Source of the DNA: an uncultured Novosphingobium sp.
GTDB lineage: Bacteria; Pseudomonadota; Alphaproteobacteria; Sphingomonadales; Sphingomonadaceae
Reading direction: 5' to 3'
Length of the DNA: 14,800 nt
Assembly: GCA_937860195.1 (NCBI GenBank)
Contig: CALMBN010000156.1
Span: 1 to 14,800, forward strand
Below, one piece after another: positions 1 through 7,053 of the stretch (position 1 is its first letter; each line of letters begins with the position of its first letter). The translations under genes were made by a program, and so were the position numbers. The notes under the pieces were generated by a model, which saw only the letters and a list, made by a program, of their open reading frames with translations, had not been told where the DNA came from and searched no databases.

Positions 1-193
1 TAACGCCAAGAAGTACATCGAAGACGGCAACCATGGCGGCAAGGGTTCGGAAGCGCATAAGGCAGCTGTGACTGGCGACACTGTGGGTGATCCCTACAAG
101 GACACCGCAGGTCCTGCCGTGAACCCGATGATCAAGATCACCAACATCGTGGCCTTGCTCCTCCTCGCCGCACTGGCGCATGGCGGGATGTAA
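1..193 (+). CDS. hppA: Membrane-bound proton-translocating pyrophosphatase, C-terminal end (partial)
   Basis: The frame starting at base 2 encodes the last 63 residues of a membrane pyrophosphatase; the 5' part lies outside the window. It contains the conserved cytoplasmic loop with [29 protein letters not shown] and [15 protein letters not shown], then one final hydrophobic helix ([15 protein letters not shown]) and TAA at 191-193. In this family the GDTVGDP and KDTAGP segments carry acidic and lysine residues that line the PPi/Mg site. The enzyme couples hydrolysis of pyrophosphate to H+ (or Na+) pumping across the inner membrane. This end alone does not decide ion specificity. A terminator follows 24 bases later, so the gene ends its transcription unit here. 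Confidence 0.95.
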   Translation, partial: NAKKYIEDGNHGGKGSEAHKAAVTGDTVGDPYKDTAGPAVNPMIKITNIVALLLLAALAHGGM

Positions 194-216
194 GTTTCAC
201 GCTTAATTGATTTGGG

Positions 217-254
217 AAACCCCGCCGGAAGCGATTTCGGTGGGGTTTTTCTTT
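217..254 (+). terminator. Rho-independent terminator of hppA
   Basis: AACCCCGCC pairs with GGTGGGGTT (one G:T or mismatch position) around a loop of about 12 bases, and is followed by TTTTTCTTT. It sits 24 bases after the pyrophosphatase stop codon. Confidence 0.85.
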
Positions 255-322
255 AGCATTAGCAATTTCTTTGCCGCTCGTTGCTATACGCGACGCTAGA
301 ATTCCAAAGTGCAAGGGGCGAA

Positions 323-1804
323 GTGGCGACGCGGGCAATTTTTACCGCCAATCAGGCAGATCGGATAAGCCATCAGTTGTCAGGCTGGCGGGCGACCTTT
401 GATGCTGCCTTCATTGCCGAATGGGGCGACCTCGCGGCACATGCCGTCGAGCCAAATGCCTTTACCGAAAACTGGTTCTTGCGGCCGTCATTGGAGCAAT
501 TCGATGCTGCAGGAAATGTCGAGATATTTGCGCTTTGGGACGGCGACCGATTGTGCGGATTGATGCCTGTATCGGCGCAGTCGCGTTATGGGCGGTGGCC
601 GGTGCCGCATGTACAGAACTGGCTGCATCATAACAGTTTTCTGGGTACACCATTGGTATGCGCCGGTTATGAAACGGTATTTTGGAAATGCTATCTTGAA
701 CAGTTAGATGCCGAGCCGGGACCGGCGCTGTTTGGCTGGGTGACCGGGCAATACCGGTTTGACCGCTATCTATCCAAGCCCAGCGAAGAAGGCGCGCGGG
801 TGCTGTTGACCAAGGATGTCGCGGCAATCGCCCCTGCCCTCGCCGAAGCCGCCGCAACCGCGCTGGTCCGCGATCTGGTCAACACGCCCGCCGAAGACAT
901 GGGTCCGGCGCAGATCGAGAACGAGGCGCACATTCTGGCCAAGGCCCACCGCGCGACGTTCAAGGTGACCAGCGGCGATACGCTGGAACAGGGTTTTCCG
1001 ATGGTCCACGCGGTCGGCCGCGCGGCCAGCCGCCATCATGCGCCGCGGATGATCGAGCTGCACTGGGGCGATGAGAAGCATCCCAAGCTGGCGATTGTTG
1101 GCAAGGGCGTGTGCTTCGATTCCGGCGGGCTCGACATCAAGCCCAGTTCCGGAATGCTGCTGATGAAAAAGGACATGGGCGGCGCAGCCCACGCCTTGGC
1201 GCTGGCGCAGATGGTGATGCAGGCCGGGCTTAAAGTGCGGCTACACCTTCTGATCCCGGCGGTTGAGAACGCGATTTCAGGCAATGCTTTTCGCCCCGGT
1301 GATGTGCTGCGCAGCCGGGCCGGGATTTCGGTTGAGATCGGCAATACCGATGCCGAAGGGCGGCTGGTGCTGGGCGATGCGCTGACCCGTGCGGGTGAGG
1401 AAAACCCGGAACTGATAATCGATTTCGCCACGCTGACCGGCGCAGCCCGGGTCGCGCTGGGGCCAGACCTGCCCGCGCTGATGACGCGGCGCGATGAAAC
1501 GGCAAGCGAACTGCTGGCGGCGGGCATTGCGGGCGACGACAAATGCTGGCGGCTGCCGCTGTTCGATGGCTACCGCGAATACCTCAAAAGTGACATCGCC
1601 GATCTCAACAACACCGGCTCGAACGGCTATGCCGGGGCCTCGGTCGCGGGGCTGTTCCTTGACCGGTTCGTGCCAGAAGGCACCGATTGGGCCCACTTCG
1701 ATACCTTCGCCTGGCGCCCCGCCGCTAAACCCGGTCGCCCGAAAGGCGGCGATGCTTTGGGTCTGCGCGCGGCCTGGGGTCTCTTAAAGGGACGGTATGG
1801 ATAA
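323..1804 (+). CDS. Chimeric ORF: N-terminal fragment of CelD/BcsL-type GNAT acetyltransferase fused to M17 leucyl aminopeptidase
   Basis: Residue numbers count from a TTG at 281. I prefer the GTG at 323 (residue 15) because AAGGGG lies just upstream of it, whereas 281 has no ribosome-binding site. Residues about 35-142 (WRATFDAAFIAEWGDLA, AVEPNAFTENWFLRPS, GLMPVSAQSRYGRWPVPH, WLHHNSFLGTPLV) read like the N-terminal half of a CelD/BcsL GNAT acetyltransferase. From about DAEPGPALFGW (143-153) onward it is a sphingomonad-type M17 aminopeptidase. Metal and catalytic residues are all present: K275, D280, K287, D298, D357, E359, R361 (motifs VGKGVCFDSGG and NTDAEGRLVL). M17 enzymes normally carry a macro-like N-domain of about 150 residues, and that is absent here. 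Codon usage changes at the joint (by hand, 45 of 84 codons end in G/C before it and 46 of 60 after). The peptidase domain should be catalytic; hexamer assembly without the normal N-domain is uncertain. It overlaps the next gene by 8 bases. Confidence 0.85.
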   Translation: MATRAIFTANQADRISHQLSGWRATFDAAFIAEWGDLAAHAVEPNAFTENWFLRPSLEQFDAAGNVEIFALWDGDRLCGLMPVSAQSRYGRWPVPHVQNWLHHNSFLGTPLVCAGYETVFWKCYLEQLDAEPGPALFGWVTGQYRFDRYLSKPSEEGARVLLTKDVAAIAPALAEAAATALVRDLVNTPAEDMGPAQIENEAHILAKAHRATFKVTSGDTLEQGFPMVHAVGRAASRHHAPRMIELHWGDEKHPKLAIVGKGVCFDSGGLDIKPSSGMLLMKKDMGGAAHALALAQMVMQAGLKVRLHLLIPAVENAISGNAFRPGDVLRSRAGISVEIGNTDAEGRLVLGDALTRAGEENPELIIDFATLTGAARVALGPDLPALMTRRDETASELLAAGIAGDDKCWRLPLFDGYREYLKSDIADLNNTGSNGYAGASVAGLFLDRFVPEGTDWAHFDTFAWRPAAKPGRPKGGDALGLRAAWGLLKGRYG

Positions 1805-2198
1805 CTTGATAGAAGGGCAAAGCGGCGCTAATCGCCCGCTCTTCCAGTTTGGGGAACAACAGACCGTGACCGCCGCCGCCATTCCGACCGGGCAACTCAG
1901 CCTTTCGGGTCCAGCTGAAAAACTGGACGCGGCGCATTGGCCGGTGCGCGGGGATCTGGCGCACATCCGCCTGGCCGGGCGCTGCTTCGTGCCGCACTAT
2001 GCAGTGCCGATGGAGCGCGTGGTGGTGCCTTGCGGGGCCAAGCTGTTCGCGCTGAACAGCAAGGATGCCGAAGTCCGCGAAGTGCTTGGCGGTGGCGCGG
2101 TTTTCAACGTGCTCGACATTGCCGGAGACTGGGCCTGGGGGCAGGTTGGCGAAGACGGGTTCGTTGGCTATCTGCCGCTGCCGGCACTAGAGCCGTGA
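1797..2198 (+). CDS. SH3-domain protein, apparently a C40 (NlpC/P60) peptidase lacking its catalytic domain
   Basis: This is a 133-residue protein starting at ATG 1797 inside the end of the aminopeptidase gene (8-base overlap), so the two are translationally coupled. After an N-terminal stretch of about 45 residues comes a bacterial SH3-like region (about 48-133) with RGDLAHIRLAGRCFVPHYAV and FNVLDIAGDWAWGQVGEDG, ending FVGYLPLPALEP. In sphingomonads I recall this N-terminus leading into an NlpC/P60 cysteine-peptidase domain of about 280 residues in total, encoded next to a leucyl aminopeptidase. Here the frame stops just where that domain should begin, and no CSGL or HVGI motifs follow in any frame because argC starts at once. 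It has no signal peptide. It may be a truncated remnant or a free binding domain. The domain call is good; the truncation claim is from memory of the family. Confidence 0.75.
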   Translation: MDNLIEGQSGANRPLFQFGEQQTVTAAAIPTGQLSLSGPAEKLDAAHWPVRGDLAHIRLAGRCFVPHYAVPMERVVVPCGAKLFALNSKDAEVREVLGGGAVFNVLDIAGDWAWGQVGEDGFVGYLPLPALEP

Positions 2199-3118
2199 CC
2201 CACACCGTTTTCATTGACGGTGCCGCTGGAACAACGGGCCTTGAAATCGTTGAGCGGCTTGCCCCGCGCTCCGAATTCAAGCTGTTGGTACTCGATGACG
2301 AACAGCGCAAAAGCACCGAGGCCCGGCGCGAGGCCTATCACGCCGCCGATTTTGCCGTGCTGTGCCTGCCCGATGAGGCCGCCGTTGAAGCAGTCGCCAT
2401 GGCCGAAGGCAGCAAGGCACGGATCATCGACGCTTCCAGCGCGCACCGGGTTGCGCCGGGCTGGATCTATGGCTTTCCCGAACTGATCGGGCGTGAGAAG
2501 ATCGCGAATGCCAGCCGCGTCTCCAACCCTGGCTGCTACCCGACCGGTTTCCTCGCGCTACTCGCTCCGCTGGTGCGCAAGGGCTTGCTCCCCTCGAACT
2601 GGCCCTACACCTGCCACGCCGTTTCAGGCTATTCCGGCGGCGGCAAGGCGCTGATCGGGCGGTTTGAGCAGGACTGCGACATCGCGTTCCGCGATTATGC
2701 GCTCAGCATGGGCCACAAGCATGTCCCCGAAATGCAGGAATATGCCGGCCTCTCCCACGCCCCGTCGTTCGCGCCTGCTGTGATCGCAGCGTACCGCGGC
2801 ATGGTCGTCGAAGTGCCGCTGCACCTTGGCCAGATGCAACGCGCCGCACCGGTCGATGGCCTGCGCGATTGTCTGGTCGACTTTTATGGCAGCAGCTCGG
2901 TGGTCAAGGTCCACATTGAAACGCCCGAAGAACTGCTTTTGCGCCGCTCGGCAACGCCTTCGGACCGGCTTGACCTGTACATCTACGGCAGCCGTGACGG
3001 CAGTCAGGCGCGGCTGGTTGCGCGGCTCGACAACCTTGGCAAGGGAGCCAGCGGCGCGGCGGTGCAGAGCCTGAACCTGATGGCCGGACTGGATGAAACG
3101 GCGGGGCTCGTGTTGTAG
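2195..3118 (+). CDS. argC: N-acetyl-gamma-glutamyl-phosphate reductase, type 2 (short form)
   Basis: This NADPH enzyme makes N-acetylglutamate semialdehyde from N-acetylglutamyl phosphate, the third step of arginine synthesis, in the cytoplasm. The 307 residues match the short class common in alphaproteobacteria. The N-terminal Rossmann loop is VFIDGAAGTTGLEIVERL, the catalytic cysteine is C114 in SNPGCYPTG, and the dimerisation/active-site segment includes AVSGYSGGGKALI and GHKHVPEM. The start is GTG 2195, which forms a GTGA overlap with the stop of the SH3 gene; no start further upstream in this frame gives family sequence. TAG is at 3116-3118. The gene appears translationally coupled to the peptidase and SH3 genes, which have no obvious link to arginine synthesis. 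About 250 bases without a gene follow. Confidence 0.95.
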   Translation: MTHTVFIDGAAGTTGLEIVERLAPRSEFKLLVLDDEQRKSTEARREAYHAADFAVLCLPDEAAVEAVAMAEGSKARIIDASSAHRVAPGWIYGFPELIGREKIANASRVSNPGCYPTGFLALLAPLVRKGLLPSNWPYTCHAVSGYSGGGKALIGRFEQDCDIAFRDYALSMGHKHVPEMQEYAGLSHAPSFAPAVIAAYRGMVVEVPLHLGQMQRAAPVDGLRDCLVDFYGSSSVVKVHIETPEELLLRRSATPSDRLDLYIYGSRDGSQARLVARLDNLGKGASGAAVQSLNLMAGLDETAGLVL

Positions 3119-3120
3119 TT

Positions 3121-3137
3121 TGCACAAATTTCGAGCA
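3121..3137 (+). promoter_or_regulatory. Possible NtrC enhancer site
   Basis: TGCACAAATTTCGAGCA resembles the NtrC dyad (TGCAC-N7-GTGCA) with one mismatch in the right arm. It lies about 155 bases upstream of the sigma-54-like promoter of glnB, a normal enhancer distance. This is inferred from pattern only. The rest of the 250-base gap (3138-3276 and 3293-3368) shows no gene. Confidence 0.4.
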
Positions 3138-3188
3138 CAGCCTGCCGGAAAATCAGGCAAGTTCACCCCGGCGATCGCATTCCACTAA

Positions 3189-3707
<519 letters not shown>

Positions 3708-3710
3708 TTT

Positions 3711-3811
3711 CCCCCCTCCCCCGCAGGCGGGAGGGATCGGGTGAAGGCCTGTCAGCCCGAACCCAACCAACCACAGGCTCTCCCCTAACCCCTCCCGCAG
3801 GCGGGAGGGGG
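3711..3811. repeat. Pair of GC-rich palindromic (REP/BIME-like) units between glnB and glnA
   Basis: Two hairpin units share the core CCGCAGGCGGGAGGG. Unit 1 (3714-3735) is CCCTCCC-CC-GC-AG-GC-GGGAGGG with two unpaired bases. Unit 2 (3789-3810) is a perfect 10-bp stem, CCCCTCCCGC against GCGGGAGGGG, around AG. The flanks suggest they lie in inverted orientation: ATCGGGTGAAGGCCTGT follows unit 1, and ACAGGCTCTCCCCTAA precedes unit 2. The GCCTGT/ACAGGC pair can close a larger fold between them. Neither hairpin has a following T run, so they look more like mRNA-stabilising or attenuating repeats than terminators. A related unit lies inside the lysozyme gene at 6482-6513. Confidence 0.75.
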
Positions 3812-3836
3812 ACCTGGAACTCAAGAAGGACAAACC

Positions 3837-5246
3837 ATGGCCAAGGCAAAAGACATCATCAAGCGGATCAAGGAAGAGGAGATCGAGTGGGTCGATCTGC
3901 GGTTTACCGATCCCAAAGGCAAATGGCAGCACCTCACGATGGTTTCATCCGTGATGGGCGAGGACGAGCTGGAAGACGGCCTGATGTTCGACGGCTCCTC
4001 GATCGAGGGCTGGAAGGCGATCAACGAGTCCGACATGATCCTCAAGCCGGACCTCGATGCAGTCTATATCGATCCGTTCAGCGCCACCCCGATGATGATC
4101 ATCTGCTGCGACATCGTCGAACCTTCGACCGGTGACCTTTATGCCCGCGACCCGCGCAGCACCGCCAAGCGCGCCGAAGCCTTCGTCAAGAGCACCGGAA
4201 TTGGCGACACCGTCTATGTCGGTCCAGAAGCCGAGTTCTTCCTGTTCGATGATGTGAAATACTACGACGGCTATGATGGCAACGGCTTCCGGATCGACGA
4301 TATCGAGCTGCCGACCAACACCAACAAGGACTATGAAAGCGGCAATCTGGGCCACCGCCCCGGTGTCAAGGGCGGCTATTTCCCGGTCGCGCCGATCGAC
4401 AGCTGCGTCGACATCCGCGGCGAAATGGTTGCAACCATGCTCGAAATGGGTCTGCCCTGCGACAAGCACCACCACGAAGTGGCAGCTGCCCAGCACGAGC
4501 TGGGGCTGACCTTCGGCACGCTGGTCCAGACCGCTGACCGGATGCAGGTCTACAAGTATGTCGTCCAGCAGGTTGCCCATGCCTATGGCAAGTCGGCCAC
4601 GTTCATGCCCAAGCCGATCAAGGGTGACAACGGCAGCGGCATGCACACCCACATCTCGATCTGGGAAGGCAGCAAGCCGCTGTTCGCCGGAAACGGCTAT
4701 GCCGGTCTTTCCGACATGTGCCTGTATTTCATCGGCGGGGTGATCAAGCACGCCAAGGCGCTGAACGCCTTCACCAACCCCACGACCAACAGCTACAAGC
4801 GGCTGGTTCCGGGTTACGAAGCCCCGGTTCTGCTGGCCTATTCGGCCCGCAACCGCTCAGCCTCGTGCCGCATTCCCTACGGTGCCGGTGACAAGGCCAA
4901 GCGGGTCGAATTCCGCTTCCCCGATGCGATGGCCAATCCATACCTGTGCTATTCGGCGCTGCTGATGGCCGGGCTCGACGGGATCAAGAACAAGATCCAT
5001 CCGGGCGAGGCGATGGACAAGAACCTCTACGATCTTCCCCCGGCCGAACTGGCTGAAGTGCCGACCGTCTGCGGTTCGTTGCGCGAGGCGCTCGAATGCC
5101 TCGAAGCCGATCAGGACTTCCTGATCCAGGGCGGGGTCTTCACCAAGGACCAGATCGATGCCTACATCGAACTGAAATGGCCCGAAGTGCTGCGCTGGGA
5201 AACCACGCCGTCGGCGGTTGAATTCGATATGTATTACAGCGCCTGA
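3837..5246 (+). CDS. glnA: Type I glutamine synthetase
   Basis: This enzyme catalyses ATP-dependent amidation of glutamate with ammonium, the main entry of nitrogen at low ammonium, as a cytoplasmic dodecamer. At 469 residues it matches the usual bacterial GSI-beta length. Visible signatures are FDGSSIEGW (51-59), the metal ligands in [11 protein letters not shown] (128-138), [14 protein letters not shown] (210-223), the ATP-binding [16 protein letters not shown] (259-274), [17 protein letters not shown] (314-330) and [16 protein letters not shown] (345-360). The adenylylation tyrosine is Y398 in KNLYDLPP, so GlnE/P-II control is expected. The start is ATG 3837 with AGAAGGA 6 bases upstream. 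It follows glnB and is ended by a strong terminator. Confidence 0.98.
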   Translation: MAKAKDIIKRIKEEEIEWVDLRFTDPKGKWQHLTMVSSVMGEDELEDGLMFDGSSIEGWKAINESDMILKPDLDAVYIDPFSATPMMIICCDIVEPSTGDLYARDPRSTAKRAEAFVKSTGIGDTVYVGPEAEFFLFDDVKYYDGYDGNGFRIDDIELPTNTNKDYESGNLGHRPGVKGGYFPVAPIDSCVDIRGEMVATMLEMGLPCDKHHHEVAAAQHELGLTFGTLVQTADRMQVYKYVVQQVAHAYGKSATFMPKPIKGDNGSGMHTHISIWEGSKPLFAGNGYAGLSDMCLYFIGGVIKHAKALNAFTNPTTNSYKRLVPGYEAPVLLAYSARNRSASCRIPYGAGDKAKRVEFRFPDAMANPYLCYSALLMAGLDGIKNKIHPGEAMDKNLYDLPPAELAEVPTVCGSLREALECLEADQDFLIQGGVFTKDQIDAYIELKWPEVLRWETTPSAVEFDMYYSA

Positions 5247-5263
5247 TCAGACGGACTTTCATG

Positions 5264-5299
5264 AAGGGCGCCCGGAGCGATCCGGGCGCCCTTCCGTTT
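5264..5299 (+). terminator. Terminator of glnA
   Basis: A perfect 13-bp stem, AAGGGCGCCCGGA against TCCGGGCGCCCTT, encloses the loop GCGA 17 bases after the glnA stop and is followed by CCGTTT. The T run is short, but the stem is very strong. The remaining stretch up to 5385 is a convergent intergenic region with nothing else I can support. Confidence 0.8.
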
Positions 5300-5385
5300 G
5301 GCAATGCCGCCCTGCGGGGCAAACTGCCGGCCGGCACAGCCGAAATAGTTTTGGTATCTGGAAAACGGCGGCGCTCGATTTCCTG

Positions 5386-6030
5386 TCAACCTTCCATCAA
5401 CAGCCCTCTGCGTCCGGCGGAGATGAAGCTGGCCAGCAGAAACAGCCCCGGCGGAGCTGCAAACACCAATTGCGGATCGAGTTCCGGTCCCCAGCCGACA
5501 TGCGCCAATGCCCCCCAAACGACCATCAACGAAGCCAGCATCGCAAGGGTAATCGCCGATGCATCGGCACTCAGCTGCATCCACAGCTCGTCATAATGCT
5601 TGCGCTTGATTGCAACCCACGAAATGCCGCCAGTAATGACCAGCGCACCGGCCAAGGCCGCCAAAGCCACTCCTGGCCGAACCGGTCCGCCTGCGCCTGC
5701 AAACGGCAGTAGCATCATGGCCAGTCCCAGCGCGATGCACGTTATTGCGCTGCCATGCAGCATTGACCTGCGGTCTCGCAAATCCTCTTCATCGGCGACG
5801 TTGAGGACCAGCGCTCCCAGCGCAGGCCAGATCACTCCAACCCAGACGAACAATCCCATCAGCGTGTAGAGGCCGCCGACCGCCGCCAGCACTACTCCGC
5901 CCGGACTGAGCGAAACACCGCCGATCGGCAGATCGAAATACATCACCAGATGGGCCAGGCCCGGACCAATCAAGGCCCCCATCAGGCCACCTGCCAGCAT
6001 GCGCAATGCAAACTTGTTGGTGCGTGTCAT
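5386..6030 (-). CDS. Polytopic inner-membrane protein of unknown function, partner of an XRE regulator
   Basis: I do not recognise a named family. The 214 residues hold about six hydrophobic segments: about 10-32, 43-77 (one long or two short), 92-111, 118-140, 158-178 and 188-206. The short loops carry charges (NVADEEDLRDRR at 77-88 and KRKHYDELW at 142-150), which probably face the cytoplasm. There are no catalytic motifs, cysteine pairs or signal peptide. The gene begins 3 bases after the stop of the small XRE regulator and shares its promoter, so the pair is one operon. Small XRE-plus-membrane-protein pairs are widespread in bacteria, and the regulator usually represses the pair. A role in envelope or stress response would be a guess. 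It converges on glnA. Confidence 0.85.
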   Translation of the reverse strand: MTRTNKFALRMLAGGLMGALIGPGLAHLVMYFDLPIGGVSLSPGGVVLAAVGGLYTLMGLFVWVGVIWPALGALVLNVADEEDLRDRRSMLHGSAITCIALGLAMMLLPFAGAGGPVRPGVALAALAGALVITGGISWVAIKRKHYDELWMQLSADASAITLAMLASLMVVWGALAHVGWGPELDPQLVFAAPPGLFLLASFISAGRRGLLMEG

Positions 6031-6033
6031 TGC

Positions 6034-6240
6034 TCAGTTCTCCGGTTCCCAGGGATCGATGAATATTTCAGGCACGGCGACAGCGAACAGTTTTGCCATC
6101 CGCAGCGCCAACGGCAGGCTTGGATCGTATTTGTCAGTTTCAACCGCATTGATCGTCTGACGCGAAACGCCGAGGCGGCGGGCCAGTTCGCCCTGACTCC
6201 ACCCCGCTTTCTCGCGTAGTTCCTTCAAGCGGTTTTCCAT
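6034..6240 (-). CDS. Small XRE-family helix-turn-helix transcriptional regulator
   Basis: The 68-residue protein is almost only a DNA-binding domain. Its HTH_3/XRE fold spans about residues 4-58, with LKELREKAGWSQGELARRL (helices 1-2), GVSRQTINAVETDKYDPSL (recognition helix region) and LALRMAKLFAVAVPEIF. The motif SRQTINAVE is typical of short YgzD-like stand-alone regulators. It ends IDPWEPEN. There is no ligand domain, so a response would have to come through a partner, possibly the membrane protein encoded 3 bases downstream. The start is ATG with AAGGA 9 bases before it. The promoter carries two identical near-palindromes that are the obvious candidates for its operators, giving negative autoregulation (inference). 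Confidence 0.93.
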   Translation of the reverse strand: MENRLKELREKAGWSQGELARRLGVSRQTINAVETDKYDPSLPLALRMAKLFAVAVPEIFIDPWEPEN

Positions 6241-6257
6241 TCGGATCGATCCTTGCC

Positions 6258-6309
6258 TGTCAAGAGCTCTTTACAGACGAGTCGCAACATGTGTCAAGAG
6301 CTCTTTACA
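6258..6309 (-). promoter_or_regulatory. Promoter of the XRE operon with twin 18-bp operators
   Basis: TGTCAAGAGCTCTTTACA occurs twice, identically, at 6258-6275 and 6292-6309, 34 bases centre to centre. Each copy is a near-perfect palindrome around GAGCTC, with one mismatched base pair. Read on the minus strand, the distal copy ends in TTGACA (6297-6292) and the proximal copy begins with TGTAAA (6275-6270). They are separated by 16 bases and form a -35/-10 promoter for the XRE gene, with a leader of roughly 20 bases. A bound repressor would cover both boxes. The lysozyme gene starts 86 bases away on the other side and could share this control. Confidence 0.8.
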
Positions 6310-6395
6310 AGACGGTCATGAAATCGTTTTCCTACAGGGCCCGTTCCTGCCTAATTGCCCGGCCTCCAACCCCCGACTCGCGAGGCGCTCCAGGC

Positions 6396-6977
6396 ATGGA
6401 TTTCAATCTCGATTTTTTTGACGCGCTGCGGCGGATGAAGGCGCGGCGAGAACAAACTGCGCCTGCCAAAGCCGTCGAGCCCTCACCCCAACCCCTCCCC
6501 GGCGGGGCGGGGCATCTGCGACAGATTAGTGCGGCAGGGCTTACCCTGATCAAACAGTTTGAAGGCTGCGCAAAAAGGCGAAGCGACGGCCGGTTCGAAG
6601 CCTATCCCGATCCCGGCACCGGCGGCGCGCCGTGGACGATCGGCTGGGGCGCGACTGGTGCCGGGATCACCCCCGGCACGATCTGGACGCAGGCGCAGTG
6701 CGATGACCGGCTGGCCTGCGATCTTGAGCGGTTCGCCCGCGAAGTCGCCCGCGCGCTCGGCGCAGCCCCGACCAGCCAGGCCCAGTTCGATGCGCTGGTC
6801 AGCTTTCACTACAACACCGGCGCGATTGCCCGCGCCACCTTGACCAAACGGCACAAGGCTGGCGACCTTGCCGCCGCGCAGGCCGAATTCGGCAAATGGG
6901 TCCATGCCGGCGGAAAGCGGCTGAACGGCCTGGTTCGTCGCCGCGCCGCCGAAGCGTCGCTCTATGCGGGCGGGTGA
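6396..6977 (+). CDS. GH24 lysozyme (phage-type endolysin muramidase)
   Basis: The enzyme hydrolyses the MurNAc-GlcNAc bond of peptidoglycan. The 193-residue protein has an N-terminal stretch (1-42) and then the GH24 domain (about 43-193). The catalytic triad by family pattern is E56 in KQFEG, D72 in AYPDPGTGG and T81 in PWTIGWG, with longer spacing between E and D than in T4 lysozyme. FDALVSFHYNTGAI and RLNGLVRRRAAEASLYAGG are the typical C-terminal blocks. I chose ATG 6396 (GAGGCG upstream) over a GTG at 6291 that would lie inside an operator and add non-family residues. There is no signal peptide, and no holin or spanin genes or other phage genes are nearby. Residues 29-40 are encoded by a palindromic repeat. 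It may be a domesticated prophage gene or an autolysin. Confidence 0.88.
   Translation: MDFNLDFFDALRRMKARREQTAPAKAVEPSPQPLPGGAGHLRQISAAGLTLIKQFEGCAKRRSDGRFEAYPDPGTGGAPWTIGWGATGAGITPGTIWTQAQCDDRLACDLERFAREVARALGAAPTSQAQFDALVSFHYNTGAIARATLTKRHKAGDLAAAQAEFGKWVHAGGKRLNGLVRRRAAEASLYAGG
6482..6513. repeat. Palindromic repeat unit embedded in the lysozyme reading frame
   Basis: CCTCACCCCAACCCCTCCCC followed by GGCGGGGCGGGG forms a stem of CCCC-T-CCCC against GGGG-C-GGGG (6492-6500 with 6504-6512, central mismatch) around GGC. It matches the layout of the unit at 3781-3810 (CCCCTAACCCCTCCC then GGCGGGAGGGG). It translates in frame to the low-complexity linker PSPQPLPGGAGH. Confidence 0.65.
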
Positions 6978-6978
6978 T

Positions 6979-6997
6979 AGATTGCACCTTGCAATCT
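6979..6997. promoter_or_regulatory. 19-bp perfect palindrome, possible operator upstream of the aldehyde dehydrogenase
   Basis: AGATTGCACCTTGCAATCT has 8-bp arms around CCT, starts one base after the lysozyme stop and lies 57 bases before the dehydrogenase start. It has no T run, so it is not a terminator. A second, imperfect palindrome, TTAATCGATCAATTAA, lies at 7026-7041 just before the ribosome-binding site. The role is inferred. Confidence 0.45.
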
Positions 6998-7053
6998 GCT
7001 CAGCTCGCTCCGACATACGTCGCGTTTAATCGATCAATTAAGGGAGATTCGGG

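Noticed and set aside
1937..2194. Upstream extension of the argC frame through the SH3 gene
   Set aside because: The extra residues are low-complexity Arg/Gly/Ala in the wrong frame of the SH3 gene; GTG 2195 begins the family sequence exactly.
3711..3811. Terminator between glnB and glnA
   Set aside because: The hairpins are strong but neither is followed by a T run, and glnA has no visible promoter of its own; repeat units fit better.
3945..4751. 268-residue minus-strand open frame inside glnA
   Set aside because: It is a mirror of the conserved glutamine synthetase gene in GC-rich DNA, with no family sequence.
6291..6395. 35-residue N-terminal extension of the lysozyme from a GTG at 6291
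   Set aside because: It would start inside the distal operator, has no ribosome-binding site, and its residues do not look like a signal peptide or a family N-terminus.
6396..6977. Prophage or defence island around the lysozyme
   Set aside because: There is no integrase, holin, spanin, structural gene or attachment site nearby; the flanking genes are ordinary chromosomal ones.
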